A stretch of 64,000 bases of DNA. It comes from Streptomyces sp. LaPpAH-108 (lineage in GTDB: Bacteria; Actinomycetota; Actinomycetes; Streptomycetales; Streptomycetaceae). Under the pieces are notes generated by a model that did no database searches, was not told the DNA's origin, and saw nothing but the letters and a program-made list of their open reading frames with translations. A program made the position numbers and the translations under genes. The stretch is from contig NZ_KB891988.1 of NCBI RefSeq assembly GCF_000373625.1, positions 470,053 through 534,052 of the forward strand, read 5' to 3'. This document shows, in pieces, positions 8,992 through 17,296 of this stretch (positions within the stretch are counted from its first letter, which is position 1; each line of letters begins with the position of its first letter).

Positions 8992-9009
8992 CGCCACCGC
9001 CGGGTGGCG
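8992..9009 (-). other. Hairpin between acpP and fabF
   Basis: A 7-bp stem (CGCCACC/GGTGGCG, loop GCCG) lies in the 97-nt acpP-fabF spacer. It could stabilise the acpP message or weaken readthrough, so that ACP exceeds FabF. There is no T-tract, so it is not called a terminator. Confidence 0.35.
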
Positions 9010-9053
9010 GGGCCTTGCGGCCTCGGGACCTCGCGGCCCGGGGCCTACGAGCC

Positions 9054-9302
9054 TCAGGCCTGGTGCTTGAGGATGTAGTCGGTGGCGTCACCGACGGTCT
9101 TGAGGTTCTTGACGTCCTCGTCCGGGATCTTCACGTCGAAGCGCTCTTCGGCGGCGACGACGACCTCGACCATGGACAGGGAGTCGACGTCGAGGTCGTC
9201 GGTGAAGGACTTGTCCAGCTGGACGTCCTCGGTGGGGATGCCGGCGATCTCGTTCACGATCTCGGCAAGGCCCGCGACGATCTCTTCCTGGGTGGCGGCC
9301 AT
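9054..9302 (-). CDS. acpP: Acyl carrier protein
   Basis: This 82-residue acidic four-helix ACP carries the growing acyl chain for FabD, FabH and FabF. The phosphopantetheine attachment serine is Ser41 in DDLDVDSLSMVEV. The start MAATQEEIVAGLAEIV matches Streptomyces fatty-acid ACP. It lies 80 bp downstream of fabH and is co-transcribed with it. An extension of 18 codons upstream is out of character for ACP and is rejected. Confidence 0.97.
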   Translation of the reverse strand: MAATQEEIVAGLAEIVNEIAGIPTEDVQLDKSFTDDLDVDSLSMVEVVVAAEERFDVKIPDEDVKNLKTVGDATDYILKHQA

Positions 9303-9382
9303 GTCAGGCGCTCTCCTTCTTCGATGTTCAGACAGTAAGTGGCATTTTCCCCGCATCGGACCGATGGTCCGGCACGGAGTGC

Positions 9383-10414
9383 CTAGGGGAGGGTAACGAC
9401 CGTGGCGGCGTAGACCAGACCCGCCCCGAATCCGATGACGAGCGCCGTGTCGCCGCTCTTGGCCTCGCCGGTCGCCAGAAGCCGCTCCATCGCGAGCGGG
9501 ATCGACGCGGCCGAGGTGTTGCCGGTGGTGCGGATGTCACGGGCGACCGTGACGTGCTCCGGCAGCTTGAGGGTCTTCACCATCGAGTCGATGATCCGCA
9601 CATTGGCCTGGTGCGGGATGAAGACGTCCAGGTCGTCCGAGGTGATCCCGGCCGCGTCCAGCGCCTGCTGGGCGACCTTCGCCATCTCGAACACGGCCCA
9701 GCGGAAGACCGCCTGGCCCTCCTGCGTGATCGCGGGGAACTTGACGTTCCCCGCGCTGTCCTGGGGGAGTTCGGACGCGTCGGCGGTCGCGAACCTGTCC
9801 CACGGGACGGTCTGCTTGATGGTGCCGGCCTTGTCGCCCTCCGAGCCCCACACCGTGGGGCCGATGGCGGGCTCCTTCGACGGGCCGACCACGACCGCGC
9901 CCGCGCCGTCGCCGAACAGGAAGGCCGTCGCGCGGTCCTCCAGGTCGGTCAGGTCGCTCAGCCGCTCCACGCCGATGACGAGCACGTACTCGGCGGAACC
10001 TTCCACCACCATGCCCTTGGCGAGGGTCAGGCCGTAGCCGAAGCCCGCGCAGCCCGCCGAGATGTCGAACGCGGCGGCCTTGTCGGTGCCCAGCTTGTCC
10101 GCGATCTCGGTGGCCACGGCCGGGGTCTGGCTGAAGTGCGAGACCGTGGAGACCACCACGGCGCCGATCCGGTCGGCGTCGATGCCCGCGTCGGCGATGG
10201 CCTTGCCCGCCGCCTCGACCGACATCGCGGCGACCGTCTCCTCGGGGCCCGCCCAGTGCCGGGTCTCGATGCCGGAGCGGGAGCGGATCCACTCGTCGGA
10301 GGAGTCGATCTTCTCCAGGATCACCTCGTTGGGCACCACCCGGGTCGGGCGGTAACCGCCGACACCGAGGATGCGCGCATACGGGGCGCCCTTGCTGGGC
10401 CTGATCTTCGCCAT
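9383..10414 (-). CDS. fabH: Beta-ketoacyl-ACP synthase III
   Basis: This 343-residue KAS III starts fatty acid synthesis by condensing a short (often branched) acyl-CoA with malonyl-ACP. The catalytic residues are Cys122 (SAGCAGFGYG), His268 (FIPHQAN) and Asn299 (TTGNTSAASIP). Two starts are possible: ATG at 10420 (GGAG only 3 nt away) and ATG at 10414 (GGAG 9 nt away). The second matches the usual family N-terminus (MxKIxPxKGAPYARIL) and is chosen. It follows fabD by 16 bp in the operon. Confidence 0.96.
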   Translation of the reverse strand: MAKIRPSKGAPYARILGVGGYRPTRVVPNEVILEKIDSSDEWIRSRSGIETRHWAGPEETVAAMSVEAAGKAIADAGIDADRIGAVVVSTVSHFSQTPAVATEIADKLGTDKAAAFDISAGCAGFGYGLTLAKGMVVEGSAEYVLVIGVERLSDLTDLEDRATAFLFGDGAGAVVVGPSKEPAIGPTVWGSEGDKAGTIKQTVPWDRFATADASELPQDSAGNVKFPAITQEGQAVFRWAVFEMAKVAQQALDAAGITSDDLDVFIPHQANVRIIDSMVKTLKLPEHVTVARDIRTTGNTSAASIPLAMERLLATGEAKSGDTALVIGFGAGLVYAATVVTLP

Positions 10415-10430
10415 TGCCATGGGCTCCTTG

Positions 10431-11384
10431 TCAGACCCCCGCCGCGTCGGCGGCAGGAGTCACGGTCTCGGCGATGAGCGCGCGCGCCGCGTCGAGGTCT
10501 TCGGGGGTCTTCAGCGCCAGCGTCCGCACGCCCGGCAGGGCCCGCTTGGCCAGGCCGGTCAGGGTGCCGCCCGGGCACACCTCGATCAGCGCGGTGACGC
10601 CGAGTTCCTTGAAGGTCTCCATGCACAGGTCCCAGCGGACCGGGTTGGCGACCTGGCCGACCAGCCGCTGAAGCACCTCGGTGCCCGTCGCGACGGTCTG
10701 CCCGTCCTTGTTGGAGACGTAGGTGAACGCCGGGTCGGTGGGCGCCAGGGAGGCGGCGGCCTCGGCCAGCTTCTCCACCGCGGGCGCCATGTGCAGGGTG
10801 TGGAAGGCGCCGGCCACCTTCAGCGGGACGACCTTGCGGACGCCCTCGGGCTTGTCCTCGTTCAGCGCGGCCAGCTGCTCCAGCGTGCCCGCGGCGACGA
10901 TCTGGCCCGCGCCGTTGATGTTGGCCGGGGTCAGGCCCAGCTTCTCCAGGTGCGCGACCGAGACCTCCGGGTCGCCGCCGAGCAGCGCCGACATGCCGGT
11001 CTCGGTGATCGCGGCGGCCTCGGCCATGGCCAGCCCCCGCTGCCGGACCAGGCGCAGCGCCTCGGTGTCGTCGAGCACGCCGGTGATCGCGGCGGCGGTG
11101 ATCTCGCCCACGCTGTGACCCGCGACCGCGCCCGGCGCGATCGTCGCGATGTCACCCAGTGCCGCGGCGGACAGGATTCCGGCGGCGACCAGCAGCGGCT
11201 GCGCCACCGAGGTGTCGCGGATCGCGTCCGCGTCGGCCTCGGTGCCGTAGTGGACCAGGTCCAGGCCGATGGCGTCCGACCACGCGGCGACACGGTCGGC
11301 GGCACCGGGCAGTTCGAGCCAGGGAGTCAGGAAGCCGGGCGTCTGGGCGCCCTGGCCGGGAGCGACGAGTACGAGCACTCTCAC
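10431..11384 (-). CDS. fabD: Malonyl-CoA:ACP transacylase
   Basis: This protein of about 317 residues moves malonate from CoA to ACP. The active-site serine is Ser91 in AGHSVGE, the partner histidine is probably His195 in GAFHTLHM, and the N-terminal APGQGAQTPGF loop is present. It is the first gene of the fab operon. The start is either GTG 11384 or GTG 11378; both follow the purine-rich AAGAGAGAG. The short gap to fasR holds an inverted repeat that is a candidate activator site. Because the operon also supplies malonyl-ACP to polyketide synthases, its control affects secondary metabolism too (known for Streptomyces). Confidence 0.96.
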   Translation of the reverse strand: MRVLVLVAPGQGAQTPGFLTPWLELPGAADRVAAWSDAIGLDLVHYGTEADADAIRDTSVAQPLLVAAGILSAAALGDIATIAPGAVAGHSVGEITAAAITGVLDDTEALRLVRQRGLAMAEAAAITETGMSALLGGDPEVSVAHLEKLGLTPANINGAGQIVAAGTLEQLAALNEDKPEGVRKVVPLKVAGAFHTLHMAPAVEKLAEAAASLAPTDPAFTYVSNKDGQTVATGTEVLQRLVGQVANPVRWDLCMETFKELGVTALIEVCPGGTLTGLAKRALPGVRTLALKTPEDLDAARALIAETVTPAADAAGV

Positions 11385-11442
11385 ACTCTCTCTTGGGGAC
11401 GGCCTGCGCCGCCCGTGAGGACAGGGACGAAGAACACGAAGG

Positions 11443-11468
11443 GCTTTTGTGGAGCCCGGACAAAAAGC
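11443..11468. promoter_or_regulatory. Inverted repeat at fabD promoter, candidate FasR site
   Basis: GCTTTTGT (11443-11450) and ACAAAAAGC (11460-11468) are near-perfect inverted arms around a 9-nt GC-rich centre, in the 83-bp fasR-fabD gap. There is no T-run on the fasR-sense strand, so a protein site fits better than a terminator. FasR is known to activate this promoter in S. coelicolor; assignment of this repeat is inference. Confidence 0.5.
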
Positions 11469-12673
11469 TAGAGCTGGGCGTCTCCATCGGTCAGCCGCCC
11501 CAGGATCAGGGCGATCCGCAGCGTGAACGCGGATCGTACATCGGAAGGTGACCAGCCGGTGACGTCAGTCACACGTCGGAGCCGGTAGCGGACGGTGTTC
11601 GGGTGAACGAAGAGCATCCGCGCCGCGCCCTCCAGGCTGCTCGCCTGCTCCAGGTAGACACTCAGGGTCTCCAGGAGCGCCGAGCCCGCCTCCTCCAGCG
11701 GTCTGTAGATCTCCTCCACCAGCTGCTCGCGCGCGCCCGGATCGCCCGCGATGGCGCGCTCGGGCAGCAGATCGTCGGCCAGCACCGGGCGGGGCGCGTC
11801 CTGCCAGGCGGAACACGCCTTGAGTCCGGCCGCCGCCGCCTGCGCGGAGCGGGTCGCGGCCTGGAGGTCGGGCACCACGGGCCCCGCGACCACGGGCCCC
11901 GCGGCGTACGGGCCGATCAGCGACTTGGCCACCGCGAGCGGATAGGCGCTGCCGCCCGCGATCACCACGAGCCGGTCCCCGAGCACCCCGGTGAGCACCT
12001 GGAGCTTGGCGTGCCGGGCGGCGCGCCGGATCGCCTCCACGGTCAGCTCGCTGTCGCCCTCGGGCGCGGTGCCGAGCACCACGCACACATGCTCCGGGGA
12101 GTTCCAGCCGAGCGCGGCGGCCCGGCTGACGGCGCCCTCGTCGGCCTCGCCGCTGAGCACCGCGTTCACCACCAGGGACTCCAGGCGCGCGTCCCAGGCA
12201 CCGCGTGCCTCGGCGGCCTGGGCGTAGACCTGGGCGGTGGCGAAGGCGATCTCCCGGGCGTACACCAGCAGGGCCTCGCGCAGCACGCGCTCGTCGCCGG
12301 GCGCGGCCACCTCGTCGATGGCGCTCTCCATGACCTCGATGGTGGTGCGCACCATCTCCACGGTCTGGCGCAGCGTGATCGCCCGGGTCAGCTCGCGGGG
12401 CGCGGTGCCGAACACATCGGTCGAGATGGCCTGGGGCGCGTCCGGGTGCCGGAACCACTCGGTGAAGGCGGCGATGCCCGCCTGGGCGACGAGCCCGATC
12501 CAGGAGCGGTTCTCCGGTGGCATCGCCCGGTACCACGGCAGGGTGTCGTCCATGCGCGCGATGGCCTGTGCGGCGAGATTCCCGGAGGACTTCTCCAGCC
12601 GCTTCAGGGTCGCGGAGTGCGGGTGGGCGGCATGACGTGCGGGATCGCTGCTGTGGGATTCGGGTTCGGGCAC
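11468..12673 (-). CDS. fasR: Fatty acid biosynthesis activator, PucR/CdaR-type
   Basis: This 401-residue regulator ends in a PucR-type helix-turn-helix (residues about 345-395: SLEGAARMLFVHPNTVRYRL, then RRVTDVTG). A GGDEF-like/CdaR middle region precedes it, with a long helical N-terminus. Family, length and position directly upstream of fabD identify it as FasR, which activates fabDHPF and so sets malonyl-CoA use. The GTG at 12673 lacks a clear ribosome binding site. It reads in the same direction as fabD with an 83-bp gap holding an inverted repeat; the stop codon touches that repeat. Confidence 0.93.
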   Translation of the reverse strand: MPEPESHSSDPARHAAHPHSATLKRLEKSSGNLAAQAIARMDDTLPWYRAMPPENRSWIGLVAQAGIAAFTEWFRHPDAPQAISTDVFGTAPRELTRAITLRQTVEMVRTTIEVMESAIDEVAAPGDERVLREALLVYAREIAFATAQVYAQAAEARGAWDARLESLVVNAVLSGEADEGAVSRAAALGWNSPEHVCVVLGTAPEGDSELTVEAIRRAARHAKLQVLTGVLGDRLVVIAGGSAYPLAVAKSLIGPYAAGPVVAGPVVPDLQAATRSAQAAAAGLKACSAWQDAPRPVLADDLLPERAIAGDPGAREQLVEEIYRPLEEAGSALLETLSVYLEQASSLEGAARMLFVHPNTVRYRLRRVTDVTGWSPSDVRSAFTLRIALILGRLTDGDAQL

Positions 12674-12778
12674 GGGGACAAGAGTGCCTTATCCGGCGGG
12701 GGCCGTGCGTCGCCGGGTCCTGCCGAGTGCCCGGCACCGGGGCCCGGGGCGCCTTTCCCGGGGACTACCGTGGGCCCT

Positions 12779-13429
12779 GTGATCGAGGTACGGCGCGCAG
12801 ACGAGCGGCAGCACGGAGGCGACCCGGAGGCCGGGATCGACTCCCGCCACGCCTTCTCCTTCGGCCCGCACTACGACCCGGACAACCTGCGCTTCGGCGC
12901 GCTCATCGCCTGCAACGAGGAACGCCTCGCCCCCGGCGCCGGTTTCGCCGAGCACCCGCACAGCCACACCGAGATCGTCACCTGGGTGACCGAGGGCGAA
13001 CTCACCCACCGCGACTCCACGGGCCACGCGCGCGTGATCCGCCCCGGTGACGTACAACACCTCAGCGCGGCGGCGGGCGTCCGCCACTCCGAGCGCAACG
13101 AGGGCGCGGTCCCGCTGGTCTTCGTCCAGATGTGGCTGGCTCCGCGTGCGCCCGGTGGGGAGCCGTCGTACGCGGTCGTCCGGGACCTGGCCGGGCCGTA
13201 CGCGGTGCCCGGCGCGGGCGCGACCCTGCGGGTGCTGCGCCCGGCGGCGGGGGAGCGGACCGCGCTTCCCGACGGTCCCTTCCGCTACGTCCATGTCGTA
13301 CGCGGCGAGGTGCGGCTCGCAGGCGACACCCTCGGCCCCGGCGACGCGGCGCGGATCACCGGCGCCCGGGGCCCGGAGCTGGCCGGGGTGACGGAGGCCG
13401 AGGTCCTGCTGTGGGCGATGGAGTCCTAG
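12779..13429 (+). CDS. Pirin family protein (cupin)
   Basis: This 216-residue bicupin of the pirin/YhhW family has the metal-site segment EHPHSHTEIVTW with His59, His61 and His63, and a further histidine-glutamate in RHSERNEG. Pirins bind Fe(II) and some (YhhW) show quercetinase activity. The C-terminal half (about 125-216) is a second, metal-free cupin. The GTG at 12779 starts VIEVRRADERQHGG, the usual family start. It is divergent from fasR and convergent with the next hydrolase, only 6 bp away. A physiological substrate cannot be named. Confidence 0.9.
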   Translation: MIEVRRADERQHGGDPEAGIDSRHAFSFGPHYDPDNLRFGALIACNEERLAPGAGFAEHPHSHTEIVTWVTEGELTHRDSTGHARVIRPGDVQHLSAAAGVRHSERNEGAVPLVFVQMWLAPRAPGGEPSYAVVRDLAGPYAVPGAGATLRVLRPAAGERTALPDGPFRYVHVVRGEVRLAGDTLGPGDAARITGARGPELAGVTEAEVLLWAMES

Positions 13430-13435
13430 GCCCGC

Positions 13436-14257
13436 TCAGCGCCGGAACTCCGCCAGCACCGCGTCCGTGAAGGGCGGCCACGCCTCGATCGCCCACGGTC
13501 CGAAGGCGCGGTCGGCCAGGGCGACCGTGGCGAGTCCCGCGTCCGGGTCCACCCACAGGAACGTGCCGGACTGGCCGAAGTGGCCGAAGGTGCGGGGGGA
13601 GGACGAACTGCCGGTCCAGTGCGGGGACTTGGTGGAACGGATCTCGAAGCCGAGGCCCCAGTCGTTGGGGTTCTGGTGGCCGTAGCCGGGCAGGACGCCC
13701 TTGGTGCCCGGGTACTGCACGGTCATCGCCTCGGCGACCGTGCGCGGGTCGAGCAGCCGGGGTGCCTGGATCTCCGCCGCGAAGCGCAGCAGGTCCTCGA
13801 CGGTGGAGACGCCGTCCTTGGCTGGGGAGCCCTCCAGCGAGGTCGCGGTCATGCCCAGCGGGTCGAGCACGGCCTGGCGCAGATACTCCGCGAAGGGGAT
13901 GTCGGCCGCCTTGGCGATGTGGTCCCCGAGCTGCTCGAAACCGGCGTTGGAGTACAGCCGCCGCTCCCCGGGCGCCGCCAGGCTGCGGTGCTCGTCGAAG
14001 GCGAGGCCCGAGGTGTGGGCGAGCAGATGGCGGACGGTCGAGCCGGGCGGCCCCGCAGGCTCGTCCAGCTCGATCGCCCCCTCCTCGTACGCGACGAGCG
14101 CCGCGTAGGCGGCCAGCGGCTTGGTCACCGAGGCCAGCGGGAAGCGGTGCCCGGCGGGGCCGTGGGTGCCGAGGACCGTCCCGTCGGCGCGCACGACGCC
14201 CGCGGCGGCGGTGGGAACGGGCCAGTTCTCGATCAGTGCCAAGCTGTGCGACGACAT
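13436..14257 (-). CDS. Serine hydrolase, beta-lactamase family
   Basis: This 273-residue member of the class C beta-lactamase/DD-peptidase fold has SVTK at 43-46 (Ser43, Lys46), YSN at 102-104 and an HFGQSG motif in place of KTG, so all three catalytic motifs are intact. It is shorter than secreted carboxypeptidases and has no signal peptide, pointing to an intracellular esterase or peptidase. It ends 6 bp from the pirin stop (convergent) and follows the GNAT gene by 19 bp on the same strand, so the two are probably co-transcribed. Confidence 0.88.
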   Translation of the reverse strand: MSSHSLALIENWPVPTAAAGVVRADGTVLGTHGPAGHRFPLASVTKPLAAYAALVAYEEGAIELDEPAGPPGSTVRHLLAHTSGLAFDEHRSLAAPGERRLYSNAGFEQLGDHIAKAADIPFAEYLRQAVLDPLGMTATSLEGSPAKDGVSTVEDLLRFAAEIQAPRLLDPRTVAEAMTVQYPGTKGVLPGYGHQNPNDWGLGFEIRSTKSPHWTGSSSSPRTFGHFGQSGTFLWVDPDAGLATVALADRAFGPWAIEAWPPFTDAVLAEFRR

Positions 14258-14276
14258 GCCCAGGAGCCTATGCGGG

Positions 14277-14750
14277 TCACAGGACCAGCTCCATGAAGGG
14301 GTCCGGCTTCGGCCGGAAGCCCAGCGACTCGTACAGCGGCAGGGCCTCGGCGGAGGCGGTCAGCTGGATCTTGCCCGCACCCCGCTCGCGGAACCACTCG
14401 AGCAGCCCGTCCACCACACAGGCGCGGGCGTACCCCCGGCGGCGGGTGCCGGGATCGGTGGCCACGCTGAAGACGAAACCGACCGCGCCCAGGGGGTTGG
14501 TCGGGTGGCCGATCCGGTACTCCACCGTCCCGGCCGCGAGCGCGGCCAGTGCCCCGGGCCGCTCCGGATGGTCCACCACGAAGGCCGCGAAGGGCCCCGC
14601 CGGATCGGCCAGCCGCTCACGCAACGTGGGCAACGACTGATCGTGCCACGCCCCGGCAGCGGGGTGCGGCGAGATGGCGTCGATCATCACCTGGCGCAGG
14701 CGCAGCACTTCCCGCGCGTCCTCGGGCACGGCCCGTCGTACGAGACTCAT
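14277..14750 (-). CDS. GNAT family N-acetyltransferase
   Basis: This 157-residue protein has the Gcn5 fold. Its acetyl-CoA loop reads DPGTRRRGYARACV (the R/QxxGxG/A motif) at about 100-113, preceded by the beta-4 strand GAVGFVFSVAT, with a C-terminal ALPLYESLGF segment typical of GNATs. It is probably expressed with the downstream serine hydrolase, 19 bp away. The acceptor substrate cannot be deduced. Confidence 0.9.
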   Translation of the reverse strand: MSLVRRAVPEDAREVLRLRQVMIDAISPHPAAGAWHDQSLPTLRERLADPAGPFAAFVVDHPERPGALAALAAGTVEYRIGHPTNPLGAVGFVFSVATDPGTRRRGYARACVVDGLLEWFRERGAGKIQLTASAEALPLYESLGFRPKPDPFMELVL

Positions 14751-14846
14751 GGCAGGGCACGCTAATGGCCGACTACCGCGCCCGTCCCGGTATTTGTCGC
14801 TGAACGCGCTTGCTTGGAGTGCGCTCGAAGGTCATAGCGTGGGGGC

Positions 14847-15314
14847 ATGACGGTGATGCAGACCATGCAAGCGGCCACCGAGGAAGTCACCACCCCCGAC
14901 ATCTGTGCTCCGGCCGCCCAGCGGCGCCATCCCCGGCCCGACGGCCAGGACCGCTACACGATCAGCGAGGTCGTCGCCTTCACGGGACTGACCGCGCACA
15001 CCCTGCGCTGGTACGAGCGGATCGGTCTGATGCCGCACGTCGACCGGTCGCACACCGGCCAGCGCCGCTACCGCAACCCCGACCTGGACTGGCTGGACCT
15101 CGTCACCAAGCTGCGCCTGACCGGGATGCCGGTGGCCGACATGGTGCGCTACGCGGAACTGGTCCGCGAGGGGGAGAACACCTATCCGCAGCGCAAGGCC
15201 CTGCTCGAGGACACCCGCAGGGACGTGCTGACCCGGATCGCCGAACTGCGCGACACGCTCGCCGTGCTCGACTTCAAGATCAGTGTGTACACGACGGAGG
15301 GAACCGACCGATGA
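14847..15314 (+). CDS. MerR family transcriptional regulator
   Basis: This 155-residue regulator has an N-terminal winged helix at about 37-105 (YTISEVVAFTGLTAHTLRWY and then ERIGLMPHVDRSHTGQRRY), a perfect MerR signature. A coiled-coil dimerisation helix follows (about 115-150). There is no C-terminal metal-binding cysteine cluster, so a small-molecule or redox ligand is more likely. Its stop overlaps the start of the aldo/keto reductase (ATGA, 15311-15314), so the two are translationally coupled and the reductase is the obvious target. Confidence 0.94.
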   Translation: MTVMQTMQAATEEVTTPDICAPAAQRRHPRPDGQDRYTISEVVAFTGLTAHTLRWYERIGLMPHVDRSHTGQRRYRNPDLDWLDLVTKLRLTGMPVADMVRYAELVREGENTYPQRKALLEDTRRDVLTRIAELRDTLAVLDFKISVYTTEGTDR

Positions 15315-16327
15315 GCGACGCCAGGATCGCGTCCGTACGCCTCGGCACGGACGGACCGGAGGTCGGCGTCCAGGGCCTGGGCTGCATGGGCATGAGCTTC
15401 GCCTACGGCCCGGTGGACACCGACGCCTCGCGGGCCACGCTCGACCGCGCCCTGGAGCTGGGCGTCACGCTGTTCGACACGGCGGACGCCTACGGCGCGG
15501 GGGACAACGAGCGCTTCCTCGCCCCCTTCTTCAAGGCCCACCGCGACGAGGTGGTCATCGCCACCAAGTTCGCCCTGTCGATCCCGGCGGACGACCCGAC
15601 CAAGCGGATCATCCGCAACGACGCCCCCTACATCCGCCAGGCCGTCGAGGCGAGCCTGAAGCGGCTCGGCGTCGACGAGATCGACCTCTATTACATGCAC
15701 CGCCGCGATGTGGACGTGCCCCTGGAGGAGAGCGTCGGCACCATGGCGGAGCTGGTGCGCGAGGGCAAGGTCAAGCACCTGGGCCTGAGCGAGGTGACGG
15801 CCGACGAGCTGCGCACCGCGCACGCCCTCCACCCCATCGCCGCCGTGCAGTCGGAGTGGTCGCTGTTCAGCCGGGACATCGAGGCGCACGTGGTGCCCGC
15901 CGCCCGTGAGCTGGGCGTGGGCCTGGTGGCGTACTCCCCGCTCGGCCGGGGCTTTCTGACCGGCGCCTTCACCGACGCGGCCAAGGAGCTGTCCACCGAC
16001 GACTTCCGCCGTACCCACCCCCGCTTCACCGGCGACAACGCCGCCGCCAACGCAGCCCTGCTGGAGCCGGTGCGCAAGGTCGCCGAGGCGCACGGGGTCT
16101 CCCTCGGCCAGGTCGCCCTCGCCTGGGTCCAGCAGCAGGCGGCCGTCTGGAACCTGCCCGTCGTCCCGATCCCGGGCACCCGCAAGCCGAGCCGGGTCAC
16201 CGAGAACGTGGCCGCCGCCCACCTCGTGCTCAGCGACGAGGAGCTGGCCCTGCTCGAGCCGATCGCCGGTCAGGTGGCGGGCACCCGGTACGCGGACATG
16301 TCGTTCAGCTCGGCGGGCCGCGAGTAG
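15311..16327 (+). CDS. Aldo/keto reductase
   Basis: This 338-residue TIM-barrel NADPH-dependent reductase is related to the YajO/Tas-type AKRs. The catalytic tetrad is complete: Asp56 and Tyr61 in LFDTADAYG, Lys86 in IATKF, and His130 in YYMHRRD. The cofactor-binding PIPGTRKPSRVTENV segment is near the C-terminus. It overlaps merR by 4 nt (ATGA). This arrangement, MerR plus AKR in one transcript, suggests an aldehyde- or quinone-responsive detoxification unit (inference). Confidence 0.94.
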   Translation: MSDARIASVRLGTDGPEVGVQGLGCMGMSFAYGPVDTDASRATLDRALELGVTLFDTADAYGAGDNERFLAPFFKAHRDEVVIATKFALSIPADDPTKRIIRNDAPYIRQAVEASLKRLGVDEIDLYYMHRRDVDVPLEESVGTMAELVREGKVKHLGLSEVTADELRTAHALHPIAAVQSEWSLFSRDIEAHVVPAARELGVGLVAYSPLGRGFLTGAFTDAAKELSTDDFRRTHPRFTGDNAAANAALLEPVRKVAEAHGVSLGQVALAWVQQQAAVWNLPVVPIPGTRKPSRVTENVAAAHLVLSDEELALLEPIAGQVAGTRYADMSFSSAGRE

Positions 16328-16356
16328 GACGCGCGAGGGGTGCGCCCGGCGGAGCG

Positions 16357-17250
16357 TTACAGCTCCGCCAGCAGCTCGGCCTTCTTCGCCGCGAACTCCT
16401 CGTCCGTGACCAGCCCGGCCTGGTGCAGCTCCCCGAGATGCCGGATGCGTTCGGCGATGTCGGCGGGGTCGCGCCGGGCCGGGTCTGCCGCGCGGGCGGC
16501 GGCGGTCACGGCGGGCACCGGCGCGGTGCCGCACTCCCGGACGGCGGCCAGCACGGCCGCCGCGAAGGGCAGCGACTCGTGCACCGGGCCATAACCCAGC
16601 CCGAAGACGACCGCCGCCGGGTCCTGGTCGGCCTGCGCGGGCGCCGCACCGGCGCTCTCGGGCCGCAGCAGCCGCAGATGCCCCTCGAAGACCTCCGGCG
16701 AGCGCCACTCGACCCCGGACAGCTCCGACACCGCAAACTTCTGGTCCCCGGCCTTCCACTTGGCCGAGGACGCGCCGGTCCAGGACCAGCGGAACCGCAC
16801 GCTCGTGCCGTCGAAGGACGCCTTGCCGTCGTACGCCTTGAACTGGAGCGGCGGCTCGGGCGCGCCGATCAGATACCCGTCCACCGGACCGGACTCGGTC
16901 AGCAGCACCTTCAGCTCGTCCGCGTAGTACTCGGCCAGGGTCTCCCGCTCGGCGGGCAGCACCAGCCGGTACGGATCGGAGCCCTCGGGCAGCTGGCCCG
17001 CGGCGGCCTCCATCAGCGGGTCGGCCCCCGCGCGCGGCTGGAGCCGCAGCGCGACCGTGCCCCGTCTGCCTCGCGTCAGCGTCACGCCCTCGAGGGCGGC
17101 CAGCGGGACACGCCGCTCACCCAGGGCCTGAAACAGTTTCGGTGTCCGTATCCCCCGTTCGTAACGGATGAGCACGGAGTCGGACTCGAACTCCCAGACG
17201 GCATGAAAACCCGCCAGTACGTCACCCATGCGGCTCATCGTATGCGGCAC
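16357..17250 (-). CDS. DUF4429 and SHOCT domain protein
   Basis: This protein of about 297 residues has two DUF4429 PH-like beta modules, covering roughly 10-110 and 135-215. A low-complexity alanine-rich linker and a C-terminal SHOCT helix pair follow (HLGELHQAGLVTDEEFAAKK). DUF4429-SHOCT proteins are common in Streptomyces and of unknown role. The GTG at 17250 is chosen because GGAGG lies 5 nt upstream; ATG codons at 17238 and 17229 are alternatives without a properly spaced site. It converges on the aldo/keto reductase. Confidence 0.82.
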   Translation of the reverse strand: MPHTMSRMGDVLAGFHAVWEFESDSVLIRYERGIRTPKLFQALGERRVPLAALEGVTLTRGRRGTVALRLQPRAGADPLMEAAAGQLPEGSDPYRLVLPAERETLAEYYADELKVLLTESGPVDGYLIGAPEPPLQFKAYDGKASFDGTSVRFRWSWTGASSAKWKAGDQKFAVSELSGVEWRSPEVFEGHLRLLRPESAGAAPAQADQDPAAVVFGLGYGPVHESLPFAAAVLAAVRECGTAPVPAVTAAARAADPARRDPADIAERIRHLGELHQAGLVTDEEFAAKKAELLAEL

Positions 17251-17296
17251 GTGCTCCTCCGTCGCCACCCGCGCAGACCGCACTTCCTGCTGTCTT

